Shown here piece after piece: positions 1 to 8,809 of a stretch of DNA of 64,000 nt. The notes under the pieces are model-generated. The model was not told the DNA's origin, ran no database searches, and was given only the letters and a program-made list of their open reading frames with translations. The first letter of the stretch is position 1; each line of letters begins with the position of its first letter. A program made the position numbers and the translations under genes. The stretch is from DATKRB01 sp035532415 (GTDB lineage: Bacteria > Actinomycetota > Acidimicrobiia > Acidimicrobiales > RAAP-2), in assembly GCA_035532415.1 (NCBI GenBank), contig DATKRB010000010.1, forward strand, positions 1 through 64,000, written 5' to 3'.

Positions 1-25
1 GAGGGTTCGAGTCCTTCCCCCCGAG
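1..25 (+). tRNA. 3' end of a tRNA (isotype not determinable)
   Basis: The window opens inside a tRNA. Positions 1-5 and 13-17 form a T-arm stem around the loop TTCGAGT. Positions 18-24 (CCCCCGA) are the 3' acceptor strand and G25 the discriminator. CCA is not encoded, because CTT follows. The anticodon lies outside the window, so the isotype cannot be named. Confidence 0.75.
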
Positions 26-64
26 CTTCAGGAACCGGGTCCGGAGAGCGGACGCGACCTGCAA

Positions 65-140
65 GGCCCCATCGTCTAGTGGCCAAGGACATCACCCTCT
101 CAAGGTGGAGACACGGGTTCGAATCCCGTTGGGGCTGCCA
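65..140 (+). tRNA. tRNA-Glu (anticodon CTC)
   Basis: A cloverleaf can be drawn. The acceptor is GGCCCCA (65-71) with TGGGGCT (130-136), including one G-T pair. The anticodon loop CTCTCAA carries CTC, which reads GAG codons (Glu). The T-arm has the TTCGAAT loop, and the terminal CCA is encoded at 138-140. The last six bases start the 33-bp sequence repeated near 14264, so this tRNA is the likely integration target of the following island. Confidence 0.9.
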
Positions 141-167
141 GCCAGATTCCTCGAAATCCCAGCTCAG
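135..167 (+). repeat. Putative attachment site, left copy
   Basis: A 33-bp sequence starting CTGCCAGCCAGATTC overlaps the last six bases of tRNA-Glu and recurs at 14264-14296 with 31 of 33 bases identical (mismatches at offsets 16 and 23). Overlap with a tRNA 3' end and direct repetition at the far side of accessory genes is the usual signature of tyrosine-recombinase attachment sites. The integration interpretation is inference. Confidence 0.7.
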
Positions 168-536
168 AGCACAGATCTGAGTCTCCGGCAGTGACCGCTG
201 TTGACCAGGGATTACCGCTACGTAGGTCACGCTAGGTCACGCCAAGGTCACGCCAAACACAGCCACCGGGTACCGTGAGCGGCATGGCGGCCCGCTCGGG
301 GCCGGCCTACCTGCACCCCTTCGCTCACAGCGGCACAGGTGCCGTCTCGGCGGCGCGCCCGCACCAAGTCGGGAGCAGCGGCCGACAACGATTGAATTGA
401 ACACCCTTCACGTACACTGGCAGCTCGGGAGCGGACGCCCCTCGTCTGCGGGGAGCAATGCCGGAGACCGGTGACGAGGCCGAAGCCTGAGGGTAGGGAC
501 GGGGACAGAGGACGTGGTCGACAACGACGACAGCGT
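168..536. other. Non-coding stretch with three phased 9-mers
   Basis: I see no convincing gene between the left attachment copy and the vapC45 stop. The 9-mer AGGTCACGC occurs three times, at 224-232, 234-242 and 245-253, spaced 10 and 11 bp, so on one helical face. The position just inside the putative attachment site would suit arm-type or excisionase binding sites, but nothing else supports that reading. Confidence 0.5.
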
Positions 537-953
537 TCAGATCTCCTTGCGAAGGGTCGTACGGGTCGCCATGTAGAGCCACGGACCGGGAAGATCGGCC
601 GCCTCCTCGAAACGACGCCATTGGGTCACGATGATCTCGAGCTGTTGCCACTTATTGAGGCCGTGGCGCGCATCGAGGCGGAACATCCTTGCCCCGGCAG
701 CAACGAGAGCCTCACGTTCGGCTGGGCGGTGTTGGATGTGGCGGTCTCTACTGATGATCACCCAGCCTGCTTGGGCGACGCGGGGTATCCAGTCGACGTC
801 CTTGCCGCCCGGCTGCACCGGACAGGGTGGCCGTTCGAATCCGTCCGAGCCGCGTCCGCCAGCGTCGCCGGGATAGGTCACGTCGGAGCGCACGTCGGCC
901 AGGATCTTCGCGACTCCCAGTAGATCCGCGTCGAGGTAGAAGCGGATCGTCAC
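537..953 (-). CDS. vapC45: VapC45-type PIN-like toxin
   Basis: This 138-residue protein starts with GTG at 953 and is the same length as I recall for M. tuberculosis VapC45 (Rv2019). VapC toxins are PIN-fold Mg-dependent ribonucleases. An early acidic motif is visible (FYLDADLLG, residues 5-13), as is the ISRDRHIQHRPAERE segment typical of the PIN-like subgroup. It lies 8 bp downstream of the DUF433-type antitoxin gene on the same strand, which is the VapB45-VapC45 order, so co-transcription is very likely. The RNA target cannot be read from the sequence. The frame is complete. Confidence 0.8.
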   Translation of the reverse strand: MTIRFYLDADLLGVAKILADVRSDVTYPGDAGGRGSDGFERPPCPVQPGGKDVDWIPRVAQAGWVIISRDRHIQHRPAEREALVAAGARMFRLDARHGLNKWQQLEIIVTQWRRFEEAADLPGPWLYMATRTTLRKEI

Positions 954-961
954 GTACGGGC

Positions 962-1654
962 CTATGCGGCGTGCGCCCGGTCAACCCCCTCGAAACGCAG
1001 GGCTTCGATGACGGTCGCCAGGTCGAGGTCGAAATCTCGGGCGACGCTCTCGATCGAGTCCCCGGCCGCGACCTGCTCGGCGATCGTCTCCGTGGGGATC
1101 CCCCGTACGGCCGGGGATCCGAACCGGACCTCGGGGTCGATCACCACCTGGGAGTCGGGCCCGCTCGGCCGGAGTCGGACCACAACGCCGTTCTCCTCGC
1201 CGTCGAATTCGACCCGCTGGAGGAAGCTTTCGGCTGGCGGGAGGAGCAACATCACTCCCGTCCGGGGTTCGACGCAGGCCCAGAGCTCGGGAGGGAGGCC
1301 GGCCTGTTCCTGGGCCGAGATGAACAGGTGCCGGCCGGGCCCGACCCACGGTCGCGCATGGGCCAGTGGGTAGGGCACGCCAAGCTCGTCCCTCAGGTGC
1401 TCGATGAAGGATCGGAGTCGCTGCATCGACGTGCCGAGCGAACGCCGGTATTCGCGCAGGTAGCGGGCCTCGACGAACTCGCCCCAGGTCACGGCGTGTG
1501 AGCCGGTGGCGGCCGGCCGCAGGATCGGTGCGTAGGTTCGGCCACGCCGCTCGCCACCCTCGAGCCAGTAGTGCAGGGTGGGGCGCGGTACGCCGAGCAC
1601 CTCGGCAGCGAGGGCCTCGTCGTACAGCTCGCGGTCGAGAAGGGTCGGTGCCAC
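962..1654 (-). CDS. vapB45: VapB45-type antitoxin (DUF433 family)
   Basis: This predicted 230-residue protein is close to the length I recall for Rv2018 (about 239). The N-terminal half has a MerR/HTH-like look (EVLGVPRPTLHYWLEGG). The C-terminal third has the DUF433 pattern, with a PEVRFGSPAVRGIPTETIAE-like segment followed by an HTH-like IESVARDFDLDLATVIEAL. DUF433 proteins are antitoxins of PIN-like toxins and usually bind their own promoter. The GTG at 1654 (VAPTLLDRELYD) was chosen because the frame upstream does not resemble the family. It is 8 bp upstream of vapC45. Confidence 0.78.
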   Translation of the reverse strand: MAPTLLDRELYDEALAAEVLGVPRPTLHYWLEGGERRGRTYAPILRPAATGSHAVTWGEFVEARYLREYRRSLGTSMQRLRSFIEHLRDELGVPYPLAHARPWVGPGRHLFISAQEQAGLPPELWACVEPRTGVMLLLPPAESFLQRVEFDGEENGVVVRLRPSGPDSQVVIDPEVRFGSPAVRGIPTETIAEQVAAGDSIESVARDFDLDLATVIEALRFEGVDRAHAA

Positions 1655-1805
1655 GCACTCATCATGCCTCAGCGGTGTGCCGCGACTCGTGACCAGGATG
1701 GTTTGAGCCGACCCTCGGACCGGGGAGCCGATCTCCGGATACGACGCAGGTCGCAATTCCGTGACCCTGACAGCATCTGGCAGGGATAGGCCCCACACTG
1801 CACCG

Positions 1806-3434
1806 ATGGCCAACGCCGAAACCGCCACGGAGCCACTCGACAGCACGGCCGAAGGAGCACACGCCCTTTCGAGCCGCCTGTCCTTCGAGCGCGTGAGCCC
1901 GTTGATCGTCCCGACCCTCGCCCTCCTCGACCAGGTGACGAATGGCAACCTTCCGTTCGTCTGGGATCGCTGGCCCGACCTCCCCGCCGACTTCCCCCGC
2001 CCCTTCGGTGATCTGTCCCGTTACTTTCCCGACGGCCTCCGGGTGACCCGTGGTAGCGAGACCAGGTTCATCAGCGGGGTCTACGCGGAAGGAAGGGGCG
2101 TCGCCGTAGAGCTGACGCTCCCCGACAGCGGACCCCACATCATCGTGGCTGCCAGGGACCAGCGGACCGCTCGGGCGATCGGGGAGGCCATCGCGGCGCG
2201 CTTCCCAGAGCCACCCGACGATCCTTCCCAGGTCAGCGTCCTGGTGTGGCGAAGTAACCGCCACAGTGAGATCAGCACCTCCGAGAAAGTGGTCACCGTG
2301 CCGACCTGGTCGGAGACCCGTGAGAACTACTCGCGACGCACCCGCTCCGCGCTGGATTCGTTCATGAGCCTGCGCTCGAATGCCACCGACCGCCTATCCG
2401 GGCGGATCGTCTTGTGGCACGGGGCGCCCGGGACCGGTAAGACGAGCGCGATCCGCGCCCTCATGGGCGAGTGGTCGTCGTGGTGCCGCACCGAGCTCCT
2501 CGTCGACCCGGAAGAAGTCTTCGCCGATCCCCACTACCTCTTTGAGGTGATGGCTCGTTTCGCACCTCCTCCGCGGGGAGCGGTGAGCCCAGGGTGGCGG
2601 CTCCTGGTGGCCGAGGACGCCGATCGATACCTGTGCGGGGGGCGCTGGGCTGACAATCCCGCTCTTGATCGGCTGCTCAACGTCGCGGACGGCATTCTCG
2701 GCCAGGGTTGCCGGCTCATCGTGCTCCTCACGACGAACGCCGGCGTCGGCAGCGTCCCGGCCGCCCTGACCCGCCCGGGAAGGTGCCTGGCAACCGTTGA
2801 GTTCGAGCGATTCAGCGTCGAAGAGGCCATGGGTGGCTGGGGGCCGGTGGCCGTCTTGGCGTTGACCGACGGTGGGACGGTGATCGTGACCTGGGTGCAC
2901 GAGGCCGGGGGGTGCTCGGGAGGCTCCAGGATCTCGGGGCGCGACAGGTCGAGCGCCATGGAGGTGGGCCGAAGCGGGCAGCGGAGCTTGCCGGTGAGGG
3001 CCGGGCGCTCGCCCCTCTCGCCAGGGGAGCCAACCCGAACAGCGCCGGGGGCGTCTTCGGGCAGTAGAGGTTCCCGTTGCAGGCGATCGCTCCCTGGTGC
3101 GTGCCCTGGGTGCCCCGGTCAGAAGGGTGCAGCTCCATCACCAAGGTGGCGCCCGCTCGGCGCAGGGGGAGGGCGAAGTGCTCTGGCACCCGGCGGGCGT
3201 AGCCCGAGTCGGCCACCACGTCGCCCATGGGGTCACCCGAGGCGGCCATGGACACGAGCACGTCGGTCATCTTTGGCACCGGGTCGTGGTCGCACGAAGA
3301 GAGCTGCATGCGTCGCACGAGCTCTGGGACCTCGGGCCTGGCCCCCAGGCGGCCTCTTCGTCGGGGTAGGTGCCGTCGGGCTTGGTCCGCCTGGTGGAGA
3401 AGGACTCGACGTCGGTCCAGTCGACCGCCAGTGA
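1806..3434 (+). CDS. DUF5925-like AAA ATPase with an aberrant 3' extension
   Basis: Up to about position 2830 this encodes a recognisable actinobacterial AAA ATPase (DUF5925-like). It has Walker A GAPGTGKTS (about residue 206), Walker B-like LLVAEDADRY, a sensor-like LLTTN and the ALTRPGR arginine-finger region. After FSVEEA (around 2830) the reading frame enters antisense sequence of a decayed transposase and becomes low-complexity Arg/Gly/Pro until a stop at 3434. About 340 residues are native and about 200 are chimaeric. The family C-terminus is therefore lost and the protein is probably inactive or unstable. Start ATG 1806 is preferred over GTG 1761. The function of the intact family is not established. 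Confidence 0.6.
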   Translation: MANAETATEPLDSTAEGAHALSSRLSFERVSPLIVPTLALLDQVTNGNLPFVWDRWPDLPADFPRPFGDLSRYFPDGLRVTRGSETRFISGVYAEGRGVAVELTLPDSGPHIIVAARDQRTARAIGEAIAARFPEPPDDPSQVSVLVWRSNRHSEISTSEKVVTVPTWSETRENYSRRTRSALDSFMSLRSNATDRLSGRIVLWHGAPGTGKTSAIRALMGEWSSWCRTELLVDPEEVFADPHYLFEVMARFAPPPRGAVSPGWRLLVAEDADRYLCGGRWADNPALDRLLNVADGILGQGCRLIVLLTTNAGVGSVPAALTRPGRCLATVEFERFSVEEAMGGWGPVAVLALTDGGTVIVTWVHEAGGCSGGSRISGRDRSSAMEVGRSGQRSLPVRAGRSPLSPGEPTRTAPGASSGSRGSRCRRSLPGACPGCPGQKGAAPSPRWRPLGAGGGRSALAPGGRSPSRPPRRPWGHPRRPWTRARRSSLAPGRGRTKRAACVARALGPRAWPPGGLFVGVGAVGLGPPGGEGLDVGPVDRQ

Positions 3435-3860
3435 GGACGACGCGCCCTTCCACTCACCGGGCACGCTGGCTTCGATGAGCGCGTCGAGCACGCCCTGGAG
3501 CACCTCGGTGGGGCTGCCGTCGGGTTCGTCCTTGGCGAGCACGCCCATAACGAGGGAAAACGTCCTCTCCACTTGGCGGTAGGTGAGCGTGTGCGGGCCG
3601 GTCCTCCAGGTGACGACCACGCCCAAGCGCCGTCGGTCGACGTCGGCCAGGCCCACCAGAGCCTGGTGGACCCGGACGAGATGCGCCGGCCGGCCGTCGA
3701 AGAGGGCGAGAAGCATGCCCAAGAGCAGCATGCGCACACCGAGCTGGCGGGGGCGCACCCCGATCGGGAGGGTGGTCTCGATCCCGGCGAGGCGCTCGGC
3801 GACGCTGGGAGTGTCCACCAGCGCCTCGAGGCGCCCGAGGCCACCGCCGTTGGTCAGCAC
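2850..3860 (-). pseudogene. Decayed transposase-like gene
   Basis: Reading the minus strand gives pieces of one actinobacterial transposase-like protein in different frames. The N-terminal part (GTG 3860; VRPRQLGVRMLLLGMLLALFDG, then SSSLAVDWTDVESF) runs to about 3345. A middle part (VPELVRRMQLSSCDHDPVP, VVADSGYARRVPE, LHPSDRGTQGTH, GNLYCP) runs to about 3000. The C-terminal part (KLRCPLRPTSMALDLSRPEI, TVPPSVNAKTA) ends abruptly near 2850. Two internal deletions with frame changes and a lost C-terminus make this a pseudogene. The family assignment is from memory. The truncation point coincides with the loss of the neighbouring ATPase C-terminus. Confidence 0.6.
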
Positions 3861-4345
3861 CGTCCTGCGAGCAGCGCGACGGCGTCCTCCTCGGCCCCCG
3901 GCTCCAGATGGCTCACGAGGTCGCCCAGGCGCTGGGAGCAGGTGATGCCCGCCGCGTCCATGAAGGCCCGAAGCCCGATCGTCTCTGCCACCTCGCACAG
4001 CCACGTGGCGCGCAGCCGGGCGATGTCGATCCGGGGAATCTCCCTCCCGCCCGAAAGCGAGGCGGTGAGCGGGCTCGTCACATTGCGTCGGGCGGGCGAT
4101 GTCCCCCCGATCACGAGACGCTCTGCGGCGAAGGCGGCGGCGGCCAGGAGGCGCTCGTGGTAGGGGGTGCGGACCGGGATGGTCCGCTCGGGACGCCGTG
4201 CGCGCACCATCCCGGTGCGCGGGGTGCGCCGGGTCGCAGCCGAGCGCCCTACGCAGCCGACGAGGACGAAGCGCTCGATCACCGACGGGTGGAGCAGCGA
4301 TGCAGGGACGAGCTCGAGGCCCGTCTCCTCGCCGAAAGACGCCAA
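3854..4345 (-). pseudogene. Recombinase/transposase-associated protein, probably degraded
   Basis: This 163-residue frame contains segments I associate with a protein found upstream of the transposase-like gene in actinobacteria: SLLHPSVIERFVLVG and SAATRRT near the N-terminus, and RLRATWLCEVAETIGLRAFM and AAGITCSQRLGDLV near the C-terminus. The first segment resembles an integrase N-terminal SAM-like region. No tyrosine-recombinase RHRH/Y catalytic domain is present, so it is either a short partner protein or an internally deleted integrase. It overlaps the GTG start of the downstream transposase remnant. Confidence 0.45.
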
Positions 4346-4608
4346 ACGCGAGGCGGCGAAAGGACTGGTTCGAGACCGCCAAGCGCCTGCGGACTCTTCT
4401 CTCGACGCTCGAGTCCCTCGGACTCGAGATCGCCGAGGCCGACCCCCGTTGGGAGCGCTGAGTACGAAGTGCCGGCGCCGTCGGTGTGCGCGCCGAGCGC
4501 TTATCCCGTGGGTGAGCTCTCAATCACCTGCCGACAGCGCAGGTCAACGCCAAACGTGAACACCTCGCGAATTTCCACAATCCGAACCGGTGATCTCGGT
4601 ACGTATCA

Positions 4609-5877
4609 TTAGGGGCCGAGGAGCACCGCGGGGATCACGGCGATGCCGTCTTCTCGCCGGTAGGCATGCTGGCCGGTGGTGATGACCGCCGCATCGAGGA
4701 GGTCGTCCCCGATCCGATCCTTCAGCCAGGTGAGGTGCTTGATGCTGTCGCCGCCGGGCGCCGCCGCCAGCTTCACCTCGATCGCGACGACCTTCTGGTC
4801 GGCGCGCTCGATGATGAGGTCCGCCTCGTGCGCGCCATCGCGAGTGCGCAGATGCCGGGTTCTCGCTTCGGCGGCCTGGGCGTACGTGCGGACGCCGAGG
4901 GTCACCAGGGACTCGAACAGAGCACCGAGCAGCGTGCCGTCACGAGGGATTCTCGGTCCGGGGCTTTCCCCGCGCAAGAGAGCACCGGGGTCCACGCCCA
5001 GTAGGCGTGCGGCGAGTGCTGGGTCGACGAGGTGATGCTTGGGTGCCTGGCCGGCTTTGCCGAAATGGTTTCGGCCGGGTACCCAGCCCGGCACCGGGTC
5101 CAACAGGTACAACTGGCTCAGCACCTCCCGGTAGGCGATCGTCGTCGTCTTCGCTGGCGGCCCGCTCTCGCCGGCCGCTGCTTGTCCCAAGGTGTTGTAG
5201 CTGGCGGTCCCGGCGGTTGCAGCCGCGTAGGCGATCAGCCAGGACCGCAGGGTCTCTGGACGGCGGACTGCCTGCCCCTGCTCCGGGAAGTCCCGTTCCA
5301 CTATGCGGGTGAGGTAGCCGTCGAGCTGAGCGCGACGGGCTCGGGCCGGCAGCGGCCGAATGCCGGGAAAGCCGGAGGCGAAGATCTCGTCCACGTAGCG
5401 AGCCAGGTCGACGTCGCTGGTACCACCGATCGCCGGTCGGGTGCCTGAGAGCATCTGTGCGAGGCTCACCGTCGGTTCGGCCAGCTCGCGCTCGGCGAGC
5501 GACAGGGGCCGCATCCGGATCGAGACGATCCGTCCCGCGCCGGAGTGGACCGGTGCCTCGACCGGGATGGCGCTCCCGGTGAGCAGGTAGCTGCCCGGCG
5601 CGGCACCACCGTCGACCCGACGGCGCACGTGGTCCCAGATGGGTGGTTGCCGCTGCCACTCGTCGAGCAGCACGGGGTATGGACCGGTGTCGATGATGCC
5701 GGGGTCGGCGGTGACCACCTCGAGCACCGCTGGATCGTCAAGGGCGAAGACGGTCTCGGCGCGGCGTGCCGCGGTGGCGGTCTTGCCGACACCTTTGGCG
5801 CCTTCGATGGCCAGCGCCGGGAGCCCGGGCAGCAACTGGTCGAGCTCGGTGTCGACGATCCTTGGCAGGTATGCCAT
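4609..5877 (-). CDS. AAA_14/DUF4143-family ATPase
   Basis: The product is 422 residues, a normal family length. Walker A is GAKGVGKTATA (about residues 26-36). A Walker B/sensor region PVLLDEWQ follows, with an LLTGSA sensor motif. The C-terminal DUF4143 part ends with a restriction-endonuclease-like core (HEADLIIE...VVAIEVKLA). Members are common near defence and toxin-antitoxin genes, but no cellular role is firmly established. The ATG at 5877 is preceded by a strong ribosome site (GGAGGAG). It is divergent from the Wadjet operon across a 236-bp spacer containing a repeated 13-mer that may be its operator. Confidence 0.82.
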   Translation of the reverse strand: MAYLPRIVDTELDQLLPGLPALAIEGAKGVGKTATAARRAETVFALDDPAVLEVVTADPGIIDTGPYPVLLDEWQRQPPIWDHVRRRVDGGAAPGSYLLTGSAIPVEAPVHSGAGRIVSIRMRPLSLAERELAEPTVSLAQMLSGTRPAIGGTSDVDLARYVDEIFASGFPGIRPLPARARRAQLDGYLTRIVERDFPEQGQAVRRPETLRSWLIAYAAATAGTASYNTLGQAAAGESGPPAKTTTIAYREVLSQLYLLDPVPGWVPGRNHFGKAGQAPKHHLVDPALAARLLGVDPGALLRGESPGPRIPRDGTLLGALFESLVTLGVRTYAQAAEARTRHLRTRDGAHEADLIIERADQKVVAIEVKLAAAPGGDSIKHLTWLKDRIGDDLLDAAVITTGQHAYRREDGIAVIPAVLLGP

Positions 5878-5906
5878 AGGGCTCCTCCTGTGACGAGATA
5901 CACACC

Positions 5907-5942
5907 ATACCATTTATCCATCTTGTGAGATACCATTTGTCC
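5907..5942. promoter_or_regulatory. Pair of direct 13-mers in the divergent promoter region
   Basis: ATACCATTTRTCC occurs at 5907-5919 and 5930-5942 (12 of 13 identical), 23 bp apart, each near a GAGATA. The block is unusually AT-rich for this genome. It lies 30-65 bp upstream of the DUF4143 ATPase start and about 170 bp from jetA. It is a plausible operator or promoter element for one or both genes. Confidence 0.4.
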
Positions 5943-6029
5943 TAACTAGAGGCTACCGTTTGGCTGCTGAAGGTGCGGAGCCGAGGAGTGGGAAGTCAAG
6001 AGCGATCGCTGGACGTAGCTACGGAATCT

Positions 6030-6059
6030 CACCGGCACCGGCACCGGCACCGGCACCGG
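6030..6059 (+). repeat. Five tandem copies of CACCGG upstream of jetA
   Basis: Five perfect 6-bp units (CACCGG) run in tandem 55 bp before the jetA start. In the jetA frame they would encode alternating His-Arg if translation began upstream, but the start at 6114 excludes them. Slippage-prone tandem repeats in a leader can vary expression. That role here is speculative. Confidence 0.6.
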
Positions 6060-6113
6060 GGCAAGGGCGTTCGGGACCATGTGGGTCACACCCGTCCGCT
6101 ACAACAGGAGGGG

Positions 6114-7637
6114 ATGACCGACAGAGCTGCTTTCGCCGATGAGAACCTGCGGGTCTTCACCTACGCCGTGGTGGAGAAGGCGGAGCTCTACGTGTCCGTG
6201 GTGGACGTGCTCGTCGAGGCCAAGGAGCGGTTCACCCTGCAACTCCGCCCGGCTGAGGTGGCCCGGCAGTTGCCGGACGTCTCCGTGGGGGACATCGCCG
6301 AGGCACTCGAGGTCCTGGAGGGCTGGGGCAACGTCACCAAGTTCTACGACACCGCAGCGCCCGAGACGCTGGACGAGTTCTACGCCAAGCGGTTCCTCTA
6401 CCAGCTGACCGAAGCCGGGGTCGCCGCCCATCGGGGTGTCCAAGCGGTTCGCCACGCCGGGCTCGACGGCGGGCGACTGTCGTCCGTCCTGCTGCCGGGC
6501 ATCATCGAGCGGCTGACGGCCATTCGGGTCGAGGCCGCCGGAGGCGATGCGGAGGCCTCCGGGGCCGCCCCCGACGGGGCCCGGCTGTACCGGCTGCTGG
6601 TCGACCTGTTCGGGGCGTTCACCGAGCTGGCCGACAACGCGGCTCGCTACATGAACGACCTGGCCGTCGAGACGACCACGATCACCAGCGACGACGAATC
6701 GTTTATGGCCTACAAGCGGGCGGTCTTCGCCTACCTGGACGAGTTCGTCGCCCGCCTGGCCGACACCGTTCCCCGTATCGCCTCGCTGATCGTCGAGCTG
6801 GAGCCCGTCATGGAGGACTTGATCGCGCTCGCCGCAGACGCGGACGCCGCACCGGTGCCGGACGGCGAGGACGACGGGGTCCGCCGGTCGTTCCAGGTCC
6901 GGTGGTTGGGGGTGCAGGCCTGGTTCGTGCGTCGGGGTGACGAGCCGCCGATCGCCGACTCGCTGCGCCTGGCCATGCTCGACGCGCTCAACCGTATCCT
7001 GGCGGCGGTCGAGCGCCTGCACGAGCGGTACCTGCGGCGCGTGACCCGGGAGGCCGACTTCACCCAGCTGGCCCGCTGGTTCGCCACGGCGACGCCCGAC
7101 GACGCCCGGCTGCTGTGGGACCGGGCGTTCGGCCTCTACCCGGCCCGGCACTTCACCGACCTCGCCGGCGAGGAGGATGTCGAGCGGGGTCGCAGTTTCT
7201 GGGACGCCGAGCCGGCGCAGATCGCCCCGCGCCTGCGGGCCACCGGCACCCGAGCCGCGCCTGGCCGCCCGGGTCGGGCAGCCGACTACTCCGCCGCCAA
7301 GGCGGCGGGACTGGCCCGGCTCCGGGCCCAGCACCGGCAGGCGGAGAGGGCCGTCGCCCGTCTGGCCGGGCGGACGCCGACCAGGCTCTCCCACCTCGGC
7401 ATGCTCGACGCCGACGAGTTCGCGCAGTTCTTGACGATCGTGGACGCCGCCCTCTCGGCTCGGCCGGGGAGCGACGGGACCCGAACTGCGGTCACCCCGC
7501 TGGTGAGCGTCACGCTGCGGCCCTTCCCGGGCGCCCCCGAGGCGGTCATCACCACGCCGGCCGGTCGGCTGCACTGTGACGACCAGTTGATCGAGATCGC
7601 CCTGGCCGGTCGGTCGGGATCGGAGGCAGTGGGATGA
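6114..7637 (+). CDS. jetA: Wadjet protein JetA (TIGR02677 family)
   Basis: JetA is the kleisin-like subunit of the Wadjet SMC complex, which recognises and causes cleavage of closed-circular plasmids. The 507-residue product starts MTDRAAFADENLRVFTY and continues with YVSVVDVLVEAKERF and VSVGDIAEALEVLEGWGN, matching the helical N-terminal part I recall for TIGR02677. ATG 6114 directly follows an AGGAGGGG ribosome site. It is the first gene of a four-gene operon and overlaps jetB by 4 bp. The upstream in-frame extension is repeat-derived and was rejected. Confidence 0.88.
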   Translation: MTDRAAFADENLRVFTYAVVEKAELYVSVVDVLVEAKERFTLQLRPAEVARQLPDVSVGDIAEALEVLEGWGNVTKFYDTAAPETLDEFYAKRFLYQLTEAGVAAHRGVQAVRHAGLDGGRLSSVLLPGIIERLTAIRVEAAGGDAEASGAAPDGARLYRLLVDLFGAFTELADNAARYMNDLAVETTTITSDDESFMAYKRAVFAYLDEFVARLADTVPRIASLIVELEPVMEDLIALAADADAAPVPDGEDDGVRRSFQVRWLGVQAWFVRRGDEPPIADSLRLAMLDALNRILAAVERLHERYLRRVTREADFTQLARWFATATPDDARLLWDRAFGLYPARHFTDLAGEEDVERGRSFWDAEPAQIAPRLRATGTRAAPGRPGRAADYSAAKAAGLARLRAQHRQAERAVARLAGRTPTRLSHLGMLDADEFAQFLTIVDAALSARPGSDGTRTAVTPLVSVTLRPFPGAPEAVITTPAGRLHCDDQLIEIALAGRSGSEAVG

Positions 7638-8809
7638 ACCTGGCGGACGACGAGCTGCGCCAGGCGGTGCGCGGCCTCCTGGCCGAGCCCCTCTCCGAAC
7701 GGGGCGGCGCGACGCTGGGCCTGGTCCGTCGCCACCGCGTCGAGCTCACCCGGTGGTTCGCCGACGAGCTCGGCTACCGCCTCGACGCCACCCGCCCCGG
7801 CGTGGCCCGGCTGGCCAAGCTGCCGGGTGCCGGCCATGAGCCGAGAGGACTGGCCAACCGTGCCGGGCGGCCGTTCGACGGGCGCCGGTACGCCCTGACC
7901 TGCCTGGTGCTCGCCTCAGCGGAGAGCGCCGGGGAACGCACCACCCTGGCCCGGCTGTTCGACGACGTCGCCGTACGGGCCTCGGTCGTCGACGGGCTGG
8001 ACTGGGAGAGCGGGCTCGGAGCGGACCGGCGTGTGTTCATCCAGGCGGTGCAGGCCGCGGTCGACCTGGGGGTGCTGGACAGGGCGGAGGGCGACGAGGA
8101 GCGGTTCGCCCGAGGTGAGGCGGGCGGGGACGCCCTGTACCGTGTCGATGCCGACCGCCTCGCCATGCTGCCGACCGCGCCACAGCCCCCGTCCCTTGCC
8201 CCCTCTCCTGCCGACGTCGCCCACGAGGCGTACCCCGACACCGAGGACGGTCGGGCCCGGCGGCGCCGGCACCGGGTGACCCGCGCCCTGGTGGAGGAGC
8301 CGGTCGTCTACCAGGAGGACCTAGCGCCGGACGAGGTCGACTACCTCCGCTCGCAGCGGGCCCGCCTCGAGCGCATCCTGGCGGACCGGGTGGGCCTCAC
8401 GCTGGAGGTTCGCGCCGAGGGCTGGGTGGCCGTCGACGAAGCCGGAGACCTCACCGACCTGCGCTGGCCGGACTACGGTACGGCCGAGACGACCGCCCTC
8501 CGCCTGTGCGACGAGCTGCGGGCCCGGGCCGGCCGGGGCGATCCGCCGGTGTGGCCGACCGCGGAAGTCACCGCCTTCGTGCAGCACCTCGCCGTGGAGT
8601 ACGCCGGCTACTGGAAGCAGGGCACCGACACCGCCACCGGTGCGGAGAACCTGGCCGAACAGGCCACCGCCATCCTGGTCGCCGCCCGCCTGGCCCGTCG
8701 TCGTCCCGAGGGGGTCGAGGCTCGACCTGGCGCCGCCCGCTACGCCGCTCTCGCCGCCCTTCGCCCGCCACCGCCGACCTCGCTCTTCCCCACACTGGAG
8801 GGTTCATGA
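7634..8809 (+). CDS. jetB: Wadjet protein JetB (TIGR02678 family)
   Basis: JetB is the KITE (MukE-like winged-helix) subunit that bridges the JetA kleisin and the JetC SMC ATPase. The 391-residue product has the family pattern of helical N-terminus, GRPFDGRRYALTCLVLAS, and a central FIQAVQAAVDLGVLDRAEGDE segment followed by RRRRHRVTRALVEEPVVY. The start ATG overlaps the jetA stop and the stop overlaps the jetC start (ATGA in both cases). This suggests translational coupling and fixed stoichiometry. No defect is visible. Confidence 0.87.
   Translation: MNLADDELRQAVRGLLAEPLSERGGATLGLVRRHRVELTRWFADELGYRLDATRPGVARLAKLPGAGHEPRGLANRAGRPFDGRRYALTCLVLASAESAGERTTLARLFDDVAVRASVVDGLDWESGLGADRRVFIQAVQAAVDLGVLDRAEGDEERFARGEAGGDALYRVDADRLAMLPTAPQPPSLAPSPADVAHEAYPDTEDGRARRRRHRVTRALVEEPVVYQEDLAPDEVDYLRSQRARLERILADRVGLTLEVRAEGWVAVDEAGDLTDLRWPDYGTAETTALRLCDELRARAGRGDPPVWPTAEVTAFVQHLAVEYAGYWKQGTDTATGAENLAEQATAILVAARLARRRPEGVEARPGAARYAALAALRPPPPTSLFPTLEGS

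Noticed and set aside
4353..4461. Plus-strand tail reading WFETAKRLRTLLSTLESLGL and ending EADPRWER
   Set aside because: It looks protein-like and could be the end of a deleted gene, but only about 35 codons are plausible and no start or family can be given.
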